From contig NZ_VTRT01000001.1 in the NCBI RefSeq assembly GCF_008274585.1, positions 558,001 to 622,000 of the forward strand: a DNA stretch of 64,000 nucleotides. Reading direction: 5' to 3'. The position numbers and the translations under genes were made by a program. Each line of letters opens with the position of its first letter. Positions within the stretch are counted from its first letter, which is position 1. Below the pieces are notes generated by a model. The model was not told the origin of the DNA. It saw only the letters and a list, made by a program, of their open reading frames with translations, and searched no databases. The stretch is from Pedobacter sp. BS3 (lineage in GTDB: Bacteria > Bacteroidota > Bacteroidia > Sphingobacteriales > Sphingobacteriaceae). Below are positions 50,499 to 60,816 of the stretch, piece after piece.

Positions 50499-51236
50499 CT
50501 ATGCAGAAACATAGATGGTTAATGATAAATCGTAACCACCGGTTGTGCTGTTGACGGTTACCGTAGCCATTTCGTTAGAAGTGCCGTCGCTAAATACATT
50601 ATCGGCAGAAAAACTTGTTACCGACGTGTTTTGTCCGTGAGCGCTGTACAGCGAAGTTGCATACACTGCCTTGGTTATAGCTTCCGGAAAAGCAATCTGG
50701 GTAGTGAGCTTCAGGTTGTTGTTCACATAAATTTGGGCGTGTATATGCGTGATGCGTCCGGTGTACCAGCCGGGATAAATGCTGGTAAATTTAACCTGGC
50801 CGTTACTATCGGTTTCCTGGTAACCGCGGCAAAAAATCAGTGAACTGTTATTTTGTGTACCCAGGTATCCGGAATTTGAATAGCCTGAATAATACCCGTC
50901 TTTATCGCAATGCCAGATGTCTACCCGTGCTCCTGATAAGGCGGTACAGTTGGTATTTACATTTTTAATGGTGAGCGTAATATTTAGCGGAATACCAGTT
51001 TTACCATCAGTAATATCTGTCCGGTTTAACGCGGAACCGCGGTTGGTATAAAGCGGGTAAGGGCCATCAGTTTCGCTGTTGGTAGTACTGCACGAGCCAT
51101 CGGGTGAGGTAGTGGTTCCTGTAGCACTGGTTTCGGTGTCGTTAACGCTTCCTGAATGTTTTTTACATGCTTCCGTTAATGCCGGGGCCGAAATAGCGGC
51201 TACAGCTAACGATTTAATAAATGATTTGCGTTCCAT
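50499..51236 (-). CDS. Exported intradiol ring-cleavage dioxygenase-like protein
   Basis: 245 residues with a twin-Arg-less but signal-like N-terminus (ERKSFIKSLAVAAISAPALTEACKKH, possible lipoprotein Cys24). The catalytic fold is clear: TDGPYPLYTN, ARVDIWHCDKDGYYSGYSN, and YPGWYTGRITHIHAQI. Fe(III) ligands would be a Tyr in DGYY, Tyr158, His164 and His166. Enzymes of this kind open catechol rings; exported members in Bacteroidetes have no known substrate. It could also act as a surface or periplasmic aromatic scavenger. Single gene. Confidence 0.82.
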   Translation of the reverse strand: MERKSFIKSLAVAAISAPALTEACKKHSGSVNDTETSATGTTTSPDGSCSTTNSETDGPYPLYTNRGSALNRTDITDGKTGIPLNITLTIKNVNTNCTALSGARVDIWHCDKDGYYSGYSNSGYLGTQNNSSLIFCRGYQETDSNGQVKFTSIYPGWYTGRITHIHAQIYVNNNLKLTTQIAFPEAITKAVYATSLYSAHGQNTSVTSFSADNVFSDGTSNEMATVTVNSTTGGYDLSLTIYVSA

Positions 51237-51343
51237 AACGAGTCGTTTAATTGTTACATATTAAAATTAGTATGTTACAATATGCCGGTCGTATGGTTAT
51301 CGGTAAATGCGTAAAATGTATCGGTAAAACGGGAGGATTGGCG

Positions 51344-52039
51344 CTACTTACCCTGCAACCATTCTTTCACTGCCTGGTTGTAGCTTTCGCCGATGGGCAG
51401 CTCTGCGGTTGTTAGTTGTATTTTCCGGTTTACAACAGAGCGTATTTTGCTTACAGGTACAATATAGCTGCGATGTATCCGCTTAAAAGTATCCGCAGGA
51501 AGTTTTTCCAGCACTTTTTTTAAAGGTATCAGGCTCATCACCGGCTTTGAATCGGTTAAATGTATCCTGATATAATCTTCAAGGCTTTCGATGTATTCAA
51601 TATTGCTTAACGGAATCTTGACCAGGCGGTATTCAGAATGTACAAACAAACATTCCTCAGCCTGCTTTTTATCATTTGTTTTGTAGTGAAAATATTCCTC
51701 AGCTTTGATAATAGCCTTTTTAAACCGGTCAAAATCAAACGGTTTCAGCAGGTAATCAAGCGCTTCGAGTTCAAAACCCTCGTAAGCGAATTGTTTATAA
51801 GCCGTAGTAAAAATGATGATGGGCTTATGCTCTAACGTTTTAACCAGGTCAATGCCACTGATGTCGGGCATATTAATATCAAGCAATAACAGGTCAACAG
51901 GATGATTGCGCAAAAATTCGGCGGCTGTAACAGCATCTTCAAATGTGCACAGCAGGTTAACCTGCGTAAGCTGCGCAACATATTTCTGAATTAATGATAA
52001 TGCCAGAGGTTCATCATCTATGGCAACGCATCGAAGCAT
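51344..52039 (-). CDS. LytTR-type response regulator
   Basis: 231 residues. Receiver domain (1-120) starts RCVAIDDEPLALSLIQKYVA and has the phospho-acceptor Asp in LLLLDINMPDISG and the Lys in LLKPFDFDR. The C-terminal LytTR DNA-binding domain (about 135-231) shows KIPLSNIEYIESLEDYIRIHL and FKRIHRSYIVPVSKI. It is 9 bases downstream of its histidine kinase and forms a LytS/LytR pair. Confidence 0.94.
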   Translation of the reverse strand: MLRCVAIDDEPLALSLIQKYVAQLTQVNLLCTFEDAVTAAEFLRNHPVDLLLLDINMPDISGIDLVKTLEHKPIIIFTTAYKQFAYEGFELEALDYLLKPFDFDRFKKAIIKAEEYFHYKTNDKKQAEECLFVHSEYRLVKIPLSNIEYIESLEDYIRIHLTDSKPVMSLIPLKKVLEKLPADTFKRIHRSYIVPVSKIRSVVNRKIQLTTAELPIGESYNQAVKEWLQGK

Positions 52040-52048
52040 ATCCGGATT

Positions 52049-53170
52049 TTATACACGTAAAGTTAATTTAACTGTGAATAAATCCAAATCGGTGGTAATG
52101 TTTATATCGTATTTGCCGGCATATAAGTGCTCAAGCCTTCGCTTGGTGTTGGTTAAACCGATGCCGAGATTTTCTGTCGGACTTTTTTTATTGATGGTGT
52201 TCTGGCAGAAGAAAATAATCCCCTGCTCACCACTGTATATATTGATAATAATATTAGACAAGGTATGGCTACTTGTGCCGTACTTAAACGCGTTTTCAAC
52301 AAAGGTCATCAGGATAAGGGGAGCGATGTTCTTTTCGTGCGTATTTCCCTCGGCCTTAAAATTTACCAGCGTTTTCTCACCCAGGCGCAAACGTTGTAAA
52401 TCAATATAATTGCTGATGCATTCAATTTCTTTGTCCAGCGGAACAATATCAGAGCTGTCTTCGGTTATATAACGCATAATTTGCGACAGCTTTAAGATGG
52501 ATGCCGGGGTGTCCGCATGCTGCATCAGCGACAGCGTATAAATATTATTCAGCGTATTGAACAGAAAATGTGGGTTAATCTGCGCCTTTAAAAACGACAG
52601 CTCCGCTTTGGTCTTATCCGCTTCGGCTTTTGAAGCACGCTGCTCGGTGAACTGCCATTGCCGGTTTATTTGAGTTGCCAGGCCCAATGCAATCAGCATG
52701 ATAAAGAAAAAAATGCTGATGATATCGAACCGTATCATCTTTTCAGGCAGATGGCCATTGGACGGAAAATCACGCGGGTGCGGAGGCCCGAAAGCTCCCC
52801 GGTCTGCAGGATGATGCATGGGCATCTGCGGCGACTTCATTTCGCTCCAGTCATGCTGCCTGATATTCATGGTAAAACGCTCGTAAGGCTTTATTACGGC
52901 AATAAGCAACAGCAAAGCCATAATGCATAATCCGTATGCAACATAACGTTTCCCGAAAAAAAATCGTGGAATTAAAATCTGCGTGTTAAAATAATATATC
53001 GCAATAAAAATGGCACTAAATAACAGATAGTTGGGCAATTGCTGCTGCCAGTTGGTATGTTGATATCCGTGCGAAAAAATAAAAGGCAGGCTCAGGAACA
53101 ACACCCATCCGATGAGGTGCATAAACAAGTGAAGACGCCGGGAGTTTAACATGCTATCAAAATACCGCAT
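52049..53170 (-). CDS. LytS-type sensor histidine kinase
   Basis: 373 residues. Four hydrophobic segments (about 13-140) make an unusual 4-TM sensor without a large extracellular domain. His_kinase domain (PF06580) follows: FLKAQINPHFLFNTLNNIYTLSLM (phospho-His in NPHFLFN) and a HATPase end (PLILMTFVENAFKYGTSS, LGIGLTNTKRRLEHLY). The segment about residues 112-142 is Pro/His/Met-rich (MKSPQMPMHHPAD), plausible as a metal or ligand-binding loop. The start could also be the Met at 53152. Confidence 0.92.
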   Translation of the reverse strand: MRYFDSMLNSRRLHLFMHLIGWVLFLSLPFIFSHGYQHTNWQQQLPNYLLFSAIFIAIYYFNTQILIPRFFFGKRYVAYGLCIMALLLLIAVIKPYERFTMNIRQHDWSEMKSPQMPMHHPADRGAFGPPHPRDFPSNGHLPEKMIRFDIISIFFFIMLIALGLATQINRQWQFTEQRASKAEADKTKAELSFLKAQINPHFLFNTLNNIYTLSLMQHADTPASILKLSQIMRYITEDSSDIVPLDKEIECISNYIDLQRLRLGEKTLVNFKAEGNTHEKNIAPLILMTFVENAFKYGTSSHTLSNIIINIYSGEQGIIFFCQNTINKKSPTENLGIGLTNTKRRLEHLYAGKYDINITTDLDLFTVKLTLRV

Positions 53171-53477
53171 TTTCTGCGAATGTTCAGGACAATTTATCGA
53201 TGATCAGGTAAAATGTATAGGTAAACCACACAGAAAACATAAAAATCAATTTAACACAAAGCATCAAGATCGTATATTATCAGGCTATGTATCTATCCGC
53301 CAGTGGTCGGACGTATATAGTTTTAAATCCCAATGTGTTTGCTCTGATAACTTTAAATAGCTTCTGAAACATTTTACGCATAAAAATCGTAATTTTGCCA
53401 CTTATGTGCCAAGATGACGTATATTGGTCTGCTGGCTTAATTGTTGAGAACATACACAGTATTTTTAACCAATTGAT
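53171..53477. other. Intergenic region upstream of secA
   Basis: No gene seen. It holds the promoter of the histidine kinase (minus) and of secA (plus). An exact TAATTTTG at 53390-53397 is the likely secA -7 box. Confidence 0.4.
53390..53397 (+). promoter_or_regulatory. -7 box of the secA promoter
   Basis: TAATTTTG matches TAnnTTTG exactly and gives a leader of about 75 bases. No clean TTTG partner at -33. Confidence 0.5.
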
Positions 53478-56400
53478 ATGTTAGGTTTTTTAGGTAAATT
53501 ATTTGGAAGTAAATCAGAACGCGATATAAAGCAGATTCAGCCTATTGTTGAAAAAATAAAGGAAGAATATGCCAAACTGGAAGGCTTGTCACACGATGAG
53601 CTTCGTGCGAAAACCGTAGATTTTAAATCACGCATAAAGGCGGCTCTGGCCGATATTGATGACGAGATAGCCAGCCTGAAAGCGCAGGCCGAAAGCGCAG
53701 CGCAGGATATTGTAGCAAAAACAGCTATCTATGATGAGATAGACACCTTAAAAAAGAAACGCGATAAGCAGCTGGAAGATGTGCTGATGGATATTCTGCC
53801 CGAAGCATTTGCCGTAATGAAAGATACGGCACGCCGTTTCACAGAAAATAAAACCATAGAAGTTACCGCCACCGATTTTGACCGTGAACTGGCTGCCCGC
53901 AAGCCGAATGTGGTTATCCAGGGCGATAAAGCCATTCACCATAATACCTGGACGGCTGCCGGCAATGAAGTTACCTGGAACATGATACATTACGATGTTC
54001 AGCTGATTGGCGGTATTGTGCTGCACCAGGGTAAAATTGCCGAAATGGCAACCGGTGAAGGTAAAACGCTGGTAGGTACGCTGCCCGCATACCTGAACGC
54101 ACTTTCGGGCGAGGGCGTACACATTGTAACCGTGAACGATTACCTGGCCCGCCGTGACTCTGAATGGAACGGCCCGCTGTTTGAGTTTCATGGGTTGAAG
54201 GTAGATTGCATCGATAAGCACGAGCCCAATTCAGAAAAGCGCCGTCAGGCTTACCTGGCCGATATTACTTTTGGTACCAATAACGAGTTTGGTTTCGACT
54301 ACCTGCGTGACAATATGACACAATCGCCGGAAAGCCTGGTACAGCGTAAGCTGCATTTTGCTATGGTGGATGAGGTAGACTCCGTATTGATTGACGATGC
54401 CCGTACGCCGTTAATTATTTCCGGCCCGATACCTAAAGGCGATGAGCACGAATTTCATCTGCTGAAACCACGTATTGAACGCCTGGTAAATGCACAGAAA
54501 ACATACATCAACACCGTTTTAAACGAAGCCAAAAAAGCCATTAACGATAATAAATCAGGCGTTGAAGAAGGCGGTTTGGCATTATTACGGGCTTACCGCG
54601 GACTACCTAAGAACAAGGCGCTCATCAAGTTCCTGAGCGAGCCCGGTGTGAAGCAGATCCTTACCAAAACCGAGCATTATTACATGCAGGATCAAAACAA
54701 GGAAATGCATAAGGTAGATGCCGAGCTTTTCTTCGTTATTGACGAAAAGAACAACCAGGTAGAGCTTACCGAAAAAGGTATCGAGCTTATCACTGCATCG
54801 GGCGAAGACCCGCATTTCTTTGTAATGCCCGATGTAGGAACGGAGATAGCCGAAATTGAAAAATCAAACCTCACCAATGAGGAAAAAATAGAGAAAAAAG
54901 ATGCATTGTTACGCGATTTCTCTATCAAGTCAGAGCGTATCCACTCGGTAAACCAATTGCTGAAAGCATATACCCTCTTTGAGCGGGATATTGAGTACAT
55001 TATCGATGAAGGCAAAGTAAAAATTGTTGACGAGCAGACCGGCCGTATTATGGAAGGTCGCCGTTACTCTGATGGATTGCACCAGGCCATAGAAGCCAAG
55101 GAAAATGTAAAGGTTGAAGATGCTACGCAAACCTACGCAACCATCACCTTACAGAACTATTTCAGAATGTACCACAAGCTGGCCGGTATGACCGGTACGG
55201 CAACCACCGAAGCCGGTGAGCTATGGCAGATATATAAGCTGGACGTAGTTGAAATACCAACCAACCTGCCCATCCAGCGTAAGGATATGGAAGACATGGT
55301 GTACCGCACCATGCGTGAAAAATACAATGCCGTAGCCGATGAGATTGTGAGGCTTACACAAGCCGGACGCCCGGTGCTGGTAGGTACAACCTCGGTAGAA
55401 ATATCCGAATTGCTGAGCCGTATGCTCAAGCTGCGTGGTATTAAACATAACGTGCTGAACGCCAAGCTGCACCAGAAAGAAGCCGATATTGTGGCCGAAG
55501 CCGGTTTGGCAGGAACCGTAACCATTGCCACCAACATGGCCGGTCGTGGTACCGATATTAAGCTGGGGCCCGGTGTAAAAGAAGCCGGCGGTTTAGCCAT
55601 TGTCGGTACAGAGCGCCACGAGTCGCGGCGTGTTGACCGCCAGCTACGCGGTCGTTCAGGACGTCAGGGCGACCCGGGAACCAGCCAGTTCTACGTATCG
55701 CTGGAAGATAACCTGATGCGTTTATTCGGTTCGGAGCGGATAGCCAACATCATGGTGCGCATGGGTATTGAGGAAGGCGAAGTGATACAGCACTCCATGA
55801 TCACCAAATCTATAGAGCGGGCACAGCGTAAAGTGGAAGAAAATAACTTCGGTATCCGTAAGCGCCTGCTGGAATACGACGATGTGATGAACTCACAACG
55901 TACCGTGATCTATGCAAAACGTCGCAATGCCCTGTTTGGCGAACGCCTGGATGTAGACCTGAACAATACCATTTACGATGTTGCCGAAGATATTGTAAAT
56001 GAATACAAAGACCTTGCGAACTACGAAGGTTTTGAGCTGGAAGTAATCCGCATATTCTCGCTGAATACCGAAATCAGCGCCGATGAATTCGCAGGCTCAT
56101 CAGCCGAAGTATTGACCGAGAAACTATTTACCGAGGTAAAAGCATTTTACCAGCGCAAATCAGAAGCCATTGCCAGCCAGACGCTGCCGGTATTAAAAGA
56201 CGTGTTGAGAGACCGCGGAGACCACATCGAAAGCATTGTTATTCCGTTTACCGATGGTGTTCGCGGCTTGCAAATTGCCGTAAATCTGCGTAAAGCCGTG
56301 GAAACCAATGGCGCCGAAGTGGTGAAGGTTTTTGAAAAAACCGTGATACTGGCGCTGATAGATGAGGCATGGAAAGAGCACCTGCGTGAGATGGATGAGC

Positions 56401-56783
56401 TGAAACAATCTGTGCAAAACGCCGTATACGAGCAAAAAGACCCGCTGATTGTGTATAAGATAGAAGCATTTGAGCTGTTCAAACAAATGCTTGCTACCGT
56501 AAATAAAGATGTGGTTGGTTTCTTATTCAAGGGAGGCATACCTACACAACAGTCAGAAGATGTACGCGAAGCACGTCCGCAGCCAAAGCAGGATCTAAGC
56601 AAGTTACGGGTTTCAAAACCCGAGCTGGCACAGGTTTCCGGCAGTGGCGAATATGTAGAAGATACCCGCGAAATTCAAAAATCGCAGCCTATACGTGTAG
56701 AAAATAAAATCGGGCGTAATGACCCTTGTCCCTGTGGAAGCGGTAAGAAGTATAAAAACTGCCACGGAATGGGTGTAGTATAA
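53478..56783 (+). CDS. secA: Preprotein translocase ATPase SecA
   Basis: 1101 residues. Motor motifs: [20 protein letters not shown] (Walker A), [20 protein letters not shown] (Walker B and motif), [13 protein letters not shown] and [15 protein letters not shown] (NBD2). The C-terminus ends in the zinc-binding SEC-C motif [18 protein letters not shown]. The protein is about 200 residues longer than E. coli SecA because of inserts near residues 75-100 and 330-500, usual in Bacteroidetes. Drives proteins through SecYEG. Has its own -7 box; the response-regulator gene downstream has a separate promoter. Confidence 0.97.
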   Translation: MLGFLGKLFGSKSERDIKQIQPIVEKIKEEYAKLEGLSHDELRAKTVDFKSRIKAALADIDDEIASLKAQAESAAQDIVAKTAIYDEIDTLKKKRDKQLEDVLMDILPEAFAVMKDTARRFTENKTIEVTATDFDRELAARKPNVVIQGDKAIHHNTWTAAGNEVTWNMIHYDVQLIGGIVLHQGKIAEMATGEGKTLVGTLPAYLNALSGEGVHIVTVNDYLARRDSEWNGPLFEFHGLKVDCIDKHEPNSEKRRQAYLADITFGTNNEFGFDYLRDNMTQSPESLVQRKLHFAMVDEVDSVLIDDARTPLIISGPIPKGDEHEFHLLKPRIERLVNAQKTYINTVLNEAKKAINDNKSGVEEGGLALLRAYRGLPKNKALIKFLSEPGVKQILTKTEHYYMQDQNKEMHKVDAELFFVIDEKNNQVELTEKGIELITASGEDPHFFVMPDVGTEIAEIEKSNLTNEEKIEKKDALLRDFSIKSERIHSVNQLLKAYTLFERDIEYIIDEGKVKIVDEQTGRIMEGRRYSDGLHQAIEAKENVKVEDATQTYATITLQNYFRMYHKLAGMTGTATTEAGELWQIYKLDVVEIPTNLPIQRKDMEDMVYRTMREKYNAVADEIVRLTQAGRPVLVGTTSVEISELLSRMLKLRGIKHNVLNAKLHQKEADIVAEAGLAGTVTIATNMAGRGTDIKLGPGVKEAGGLAIVGTERHESRRVDRQLRGRSGRQGDPGTSQFYVSLEDNLMRLFGSERIANIMVRMGIEEGEVIQHSMITKSIERAQRKVEENNFGIRKRLLEYDDVMNSQRTVIYAKRRNALFGERLDVDLNNTIYDVAEDIVNEYKDLANYEGFELEVIRIFSLNTEISADEFAGSSAEVLTEKLFTEVKAFYQRKSEAIASQTLPVLKDVLRDRGDHIESIVIPFTDGVRGLQIAVNLRKAVETNGAEVVKVFEKTVILALIDEAWKEHLREMDELKQSVQNAVYEQKDPLIVYKIEAFELFKQMLATVNKDVVGFLFKGGIPTQQSEDVREARPQPKQDLSKLRVSKPELAQVSGSGEYVEDTREIQKSQPIRVENKIGRNDPCPCGSGKKYKNCHGMGVV

Positions 56784-56788
56784 CAAGT

Positions 56789-56819
56789 CTTGGAGAAGTT
56801 GTAAATAATAGTAAATTTG
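56789..56819 (+). promoter_or_regulatory. Promoter of the receiver-domain gene
   Basis: CTTG (56789-56792), 19 bases, TAAATTTG (56812-56819): an exact -7 box with a 3-of-4 -33 box. It gives a leader of about 40 bases. Confidence 0.65.
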
Positions 56820-56868
56820 AATTGCTCTCGCGGTATGATGATGGGGGTCAATAAAAAAAGGCAATTCT

Positions 56869-57225
56869 ATGGGCAAAAAAATTGTTGTCGCTGATGATGA
56901 CCCGGCAATTTTAGACATCATTTCAATCATTCTTGAAGAAGAAGGGTATGAGGTAGAAACCTCTGTTACAGGCGAATCGCTGATGCAGGTTGATGGCCCT
57001 TTACCCGATTTATACCTGGTAGATATCTGGATGCTTGGCAAAGACGGCCGTGATATCTGCCGGCATTTAAAAAGCCACGAACGCACCCGGCACATCCCGA
57101 TATTAATTGTATCTGCAAACCGCGATATTGAAAAAATAGCCCGGGAAACCGGTGTGGATGCCTATTTAGCAAAACCATTTGAGATAACCGAGCTTACGGA
57201 TATCATAGCGAAGTGCCTGCAATAG
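56869..57225 (+). CDS. Single receiver-domain response regulator
   Basis: 118 residues consisting only of a CheY-like receiver: IVVADDDPAILDIISIILEEEGYEV (acidic pocket D9-D11), LYLVDIWMLGKDG with phospho-acceptor Asp52, ILIVSANRD and YLAKPF with Lys102. No output domain, so it works by protein-protein contact. No kinase gene adjoins, so the partner is unknown. Confidence 0.93.
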   Translation: MGKKIVVADDDPAILDIISIILEEEGYEVETSVTGESLMQVDGPLPDLYLVDIWMLGKDGRDICRHLKSHERTRHIPILIVSANRDIEKIARETGVDAYLAKPFEITELTDIIAKCLQ

Positions 57226-57377
57226 ACCGGAAGTTCCCTTATTTTAATCGTTCACGTTTGCAACCTGCCGTTTAACCCATTTTGGTTAATGGTATATCAG
57301 TACGTTGAGTTGTTGCTTGTATTGTTTTTATTGTAGCAATACCGTTGTAAAATGCTATCCCCCGCCGGAGAAGGTAA

Positions 57378-57480
57378 GGGACGTGCTTGCGCTCATTTAT
57401 AAAAACAAGTGTATAAATGTCCCGGTGTTTGTAATTCGGTAATCATAGTGGAAAGTTCTAAACTTTCCTGCTGTTTTTTT
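57378..57480 (+). ncRNA. Possible small RNA or structured 3' UTR
   Basis: GGGA (57378-57381) and CATTTATA (57394-57401) pair with TATAAATG (57412-57419) and TCCC (57420-57423), leaving a 12-base bulge CGTGCTTGCGCT on one side. A second stem GGAAAGTT/AACTTTCC (57450-57468) ends in GCTGTTTTTTT. No exact promoter found close by. Alternatively simply the end of the receiver-gene transcript. Confidence 0.35.
57450..57480 (+). terminator. Intrinsic terminator
   Basis: GGAAAGTT (57450-57457) and AACTTTCC (57461-57468), loop CTA, then TGCTGTTTTTTT. Confidence 0.78.
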
Positions 57481-57630
57481 AAGGTATAAGCTAACCTACG
57501 GCTCCATTCTCCCGGCTGAAACTTGAGCGGTAATGGCAACTACTCACTGTCCTTTCACCTTCACGCTGCAACTGAAAACGTTTTTAACAGGTTGGCTCGA
57601 CATTGCTATAGGAAATTATGGAGCAATCCG

Positions 57631-57638
57631 TATATTTG
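57631..57638 (+). promoter_or_regulatory. -7 box of the tRNA-Pro(GGG) promoter
   Basis: TATATTTG matches TAnnTTTG exactly and lies 11 bases before the tRNA 5' end. No clean -33 partner at 19 bases. Confidence 0.55.
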
Positions 57639-57649
57639 CAGAATCTTTT

Positions 57650-57723
57650 CGGGATGTAGCGTAGCCCGGTATCGCGTCAGCATGGGGTGCTGGAGGTCGC
57701 AGGTTCGAATCCTGCCATCCCGA
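57650..57723 (+). tRNA. tRNA-Pro (anticodon GGG)
   Basis: 74-base cloverleaf: acceptor CGGGATG with CATCCCG, anticodon stem TCAGC/GCTGG (one G-U) with loop ATGGGGT giving GGG, T arm GCAGG-TTCGAAT-CCTGC. CCA not encoded. Reads CCC/CCU. Confidence 0.92.
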
Positions 57724-57729
57724 CTTACA

Positions 57730-57757
57730 AAGCCACACGTTAAGTGAGGCTTTTTTT
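57730..57757 (+). terminator. Terminator between the two tRNA-Pro genes
   Basis: AAGCC-CAC and GTG-GGCTT (with one A/A mismatch) around GTTAA, then TTTTTTT. It ends tRNA-Pro(GGG) before the second tRNA. Confidence 0.8.
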
Positions 57758-57784
57758 AATTTTTGGTATTATTGCATGTCCATT

Positions 57785-57858
<74 letters not shown>

Positions 57859-57863
57859 CTTTT

Positions 57864-57905
57864 AAAGTCACAATTGTCTGATTAAAAAACGATTGTAACT
57901 TTTTT
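57864..57905 (+). terminator. Terminator of tRNA-Pro(CGG)
   Basis: AAAGT-ACAAT and ATTGT-ACTTT pair with one mismatch, then TTTTT. Confidence 0.65.
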
Positions 57906-58079
57906 GCTTTAATGAGCAGCAAGAAGGGTAGCAATAATCCTATGTGCACCATGCAGTCAATAATAAAGGTTAAGTAAAGGTGAATAATTGTTGTGTATTT
58001 GATTATACTCTTTATGCTATAAAGATAGAAAGTTCAACAGGCCGGTTATTAAGCCGGGCTTTTTGTTATACCAGAGAAG

Positions 58080-58571
58080 AAGAAAGGACAATATAGATAG
58101 CACTTTGCCCTTTTTAAGGCCTTTAAAGTCTTCAGAAAAGAGAATATCTCCTTTAATTGGAAAATCTAAATACTTGGAATTTTATATCAATTTTTAAGAG
58201 CCTTATTATTCTATGAAAAAAAGCGCCTAGTGCTGATGCAATAAATATAGAGGCAAAGATATATGCCAGCGCATACCACAAATTTTCAGTGGTAAAGTCA
58301 GGTATATTGTTACGAGATAACTCAGCATATGCACTAGTAATAGGCTTTTTTACTGAATCATACGTAAAGTTCAAAGATTTACTAAAGGTGAGAAATGTTA
58401 TGATTTGCACGCATATTCCCCAGAATATACTTGTAATGAGCCTATCCGCAAATAAACCTGCGCCAAACTGTTTGGTAAATTGACCTTGGAAATAGAATCT
58501 CTTAAAAACACTCCGGGAACAATTAATATCACAATAAAAACAATAGTACTTATTGTAACCTGTTCTCCCAT
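58080..58571 (-). pseudogene. Decayed gene for a small membrane protein
   Basis: From the ATG at 58571: GEQVTISTIVFIVILIVPGVFLR, then the natural continuation FYFQGQFTKQFGAGLFADRL... and ITSIFWGICVQIITFL lies in another frame (shift near 58480). A third frame after a stop at 58153 still reads GDILFSEDFKGLKKGKVL. Three frames joined in order strongly suggest a once intact protein with at least two helices (VFIVILIVPGVF, YALAYIFASIFIASALGAF). Family unknown to me. It lies downstream of tRNA-Pro(CGG) in an AT-rich patch. Confidence 0.55.
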
Positions 58572-58582
58572 TTCGTTTCTTA

Positions 58583-58801
58583 TTAGGAAACCAAAGTTAT
58601 TTTTCTATTATTTGATAAGATAATTGTCTCTTCCTTACTACGAGTGTTTTTTAGTTTCTCAACCGCATCAATGTATTTTTTCTTATCTTCTGGATTAGAA
58701 AAAATTCTTTTCGCCTCAGAACTCATAACATCCAAGTCAGAATAAAAATATGACTCTATGACATCTCCAACTACTTGTTGTATCTGTTTCAAAACTTTCA
58801 T
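58583..58801 (-). CDS. Small hypothetical protein upstream of the decayed membrane gene
   Basis: 72 residues: KVLKQIQQVVGDVIESYFYSD, LDVMSSEAKRIFSNPEDKK, YIDAVEKLKNTRSKEETIIL, mostly helical and charged. No motif recognised. It is 11 bases upstream of the membrane gene on the same strand, so they probably formed an operon. The region is AT-rich compared with its surroundings. Confidence 0.5.
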   Translation of the reverse strand: MKVLKQIQQVVGDVIESYFYSDLDVMSSEAKRIFSNPEDKKKYIDAVEKLKNTRSKEETIILSNNRKITLVS

Positions 58802-59079
58802 GATTCTATATGATTAAATGTCAGGCAACGTTGAAAACTCTTACAATAACGATAGTCCCTAGGTTCTCATTACAAATATAACACAACTATTGAAAGATAT
58901 AATATAATAACAATTATTGTTACATAACAACAACAACTATAATTAGTTCATTTATAGGGTGCTCTTTTCAAGTCCCTTATAACACTTAATTTATCAATTA
59001 TTTTTAGTCACCTGGCCAGGTTTCAAATCCTCGCTATGAAAACCTCAAACAAACACAGGGGATGTTACTGTTTGAGCCG

Positions 59080-60015
59080 TTACCGCGAAAACCGCCGGTT
59101 CAGCAGCTCGTATAATTTATCAACGGTAGCCTGTTTTTCTGCCCAATTGTTTTTAGCAGCATAATTGGTTTGCAGAAAGTTATCGGCAGCTTCAAAGGTA
59201 TCAAAACGGTTTACCAGCTCTATGGCTTCGCTGTAAGCCAGGCTGTAACCGTTAAACAGGTCTTTTACAAACATCAGCTTATCATTCAGGCTGATAATGG
59301 ATTTCAGATCAGTTACCGGTTGCTGGATAAACTGACCTGCCCGGGTTGAGCCCTCTCTTTGCGCCGATATCAGCTCATTTAAGGTAGGCGCTTTGGCCGG
59401 TTCTGTTATTGTTGAAATCCCGGTTTCTTCTGCCGGAGGAATATCAATGCTTACCGTTTTTTCCTGGATAACAACCTCATTCACCACGGTTGACTCCGCT
59501 TCCGGCTCTTGCTGAGTGGCCTGGGTAACAGGCTCAGCAACCGGGGCAGTTTCTTCCGGCTCAGGCGTAATGGTTTCGGCAGCAGCTTCTTCCGGCTTGT
59601 CTTCTATGGGGTCGGCTTCCAGCACAAAACGCACAGGCTCCTGCTTATCTGTAGCATTTTCCTGTCCAGTTACCGGTTCTGTGGTTTCAGGCTGCCCGGT
59701 TTCATGTGCTTCGGGTTGAGCTGCTTGTTCAGGTTCTTCCTGCTGTGCTGCCTCCGGCTGTTTCTCCGGCCCAACAGGAGTGCTCTCGGGGTTAACGGAA
59801 GGTATATGGTTGGGAGTTGGCTTAGTATGCGGTTTGGCTGCATTCAACCGTCGCAAAATTTCGATATGATCTGCCAGGAAGCTGGCATTGGCCGAAAAAA
59901 GCTCCAGTTCCAGTTCGTTTAAATTTTCCTGGTTTTTAGCCAGGTAATGGTATTGCTCTGTAATCTCATCTAAAATGCTGCCGATCTTCTTAAAAATATC
60001 TGTCTGGTTCATCAT
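59080..60015 (-). CDS. Sphingobacteria-type hypothetical protein with Pro/Glu-rich linker
   Basis: Start taken at the Met at 60015 (MNQTDIFKKIGSILDEITEQYHYLAK) because the longer frame would run close to the divergent tdk promoter. An N-terminal helical part (about 1-60), a long low-complexity linker rich in Glu, Pro, Thr and Gln (about 65-220), and a C-terminal domain of about 90 residues (KSIISLNDKLMFVKDLFNGYSLAYSEAIELVNRFDTFEAADNFLQTNYAAKNNWAEKQATVDKLYELLNRRF, in parts). The C-terminal part is the conserved unit I recall. No function. Divergent from tdk. Confidence 0.7.
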   Translation of the reverse strand: MMNQTDIFKKIGSILDEITEQYHYLAKNQENLNELELELFSANASFLADHIEILRRLNAAKPHTKPTPNHIPSVNPESTPVGPEKQPEAAQQEEPEQAAQPEAHETGQPETTEPVTGQENATDKQEPVRFVLEADPIEDKPEEAAAETITPEPEETAPVAEPVTQATQQEPEAESTVVNEVVIQEKTVSIDIPPAEETGISTITEPAKAPTLNELISAQREGSTRAGQFIQQPVTDLKSIISLNDKLMFVKDLFNGYSLAYSEAIELVNRFDTFEAADNFLQTNYAAKNNWAEKQATVDKLYELLNRRFSR

Positions 60016-60099
60016 ATTCAGAACATAACGCTGATAAGCCTTATATGTTGGTAATTTGGTTATCAAAAATAGCATTTAATTCTGATATTAGTCCACAGC

Positions 60100-60687
60100 A
60101 TGCTATTTAGTGAACATAATTTCAGCCGTAGAAATTGTCCGTCGGGGAATATTGAGGTGATATGCGGGTCGATGTTTTCGGGCAAAACCGAAGAGCTGAT
60201 CCGGCGGCTGAGGCGTGCCCAGATCGCAAGGTTGCAGGTAGAGATCTTTAAGCCGAAAACCGATACGCGATATGATGAGGATGCCGTGGTTTCGCATAAT
60301 AAAACCACCATTCCGTCTACCCCGGTAGACCATTCTTCGTCAATTTTATTATTAGGCAGCAGCACACAGGTTGTGGGTATAGACGAAGCCCAGTTTTTTG
60401 ACGAGGGTTTGCCCGAAGTATGCAGTATACTGGCTAACCGTGGCATCCGTGTTATTGTTGCAGGACTGGACATGGATTACAGCGGTCGTCCGTTCGGGCC
60501 GATGCCTGCGCTGATGGCTATTGCCGAGGACGTAACCAAAGTACATGCCATTTGTGCCCGGTGCGGTAATCCGGCAGGTTACTCATACCGCACAATAACC
60601 AGCGACGCCAAAATCCTGTTAGGCGAAAAAGAAAGCTACGAACCCCGTTGCCGGGCTTGTTTTAACGAGGCTGAGCAAGCAATTTAG
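60100..60687 (+). CDS. tdk: Thymidine kinase
   Basis: 195 residues. [26 protein letters not shown] has the type II P-loop, [17 protein letters not shown] the lid and catalytic Glu region, and zinc ligands CARCGNPAG plus CRAC form the lasso domain. It phosphorylates thymidine in the salvage pathway. Divergent from the Pro/Glu-rich gene with about 85 bases between. Confidence 0.95.
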   Translation: MLFSEHNFSRRNCPSGNIEVICGSMFSGKTEELIRRLRRAQIARLQVEIFKPKTDTRYDEDAVVSHNKTTIPSTPVDHSSSILLLGSSTQVVGIDEAQFFDEGLPEVCSILANRGIRVIVAGLDMDYSGRPFGPMPALMAIAEDVTKVHAICARCGNPAGYSYRTITSDAKILLGEKESYEPRCRACFNEAEQAI

Positions 60688-60816
60688 ATTCAAAATCCAG
60701 GGCTGTAAAAGAAGCATGAAGCGCTTGCGGCACATCATCCGGAATTTATGCTTCCACTTTTTTAACAATAATAAGAGGATGATGTTGTGCCGGATTTAAA
60801 AAAACAGGCGGGAGCG

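Larger units (their letters stand above)
57226..57649. other. Intergenic region with RNA-like structures
   Basis: No credible gene. It contains a long imperfect hairpin at 57378-57423 and a terminator at 57450-57480, both plus strand, then the tRNA-Pro promoter. The hairpin-terminator pair could be the 3' UTR of the receiver gene or a separate small RNA. Confidence 0.45.
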
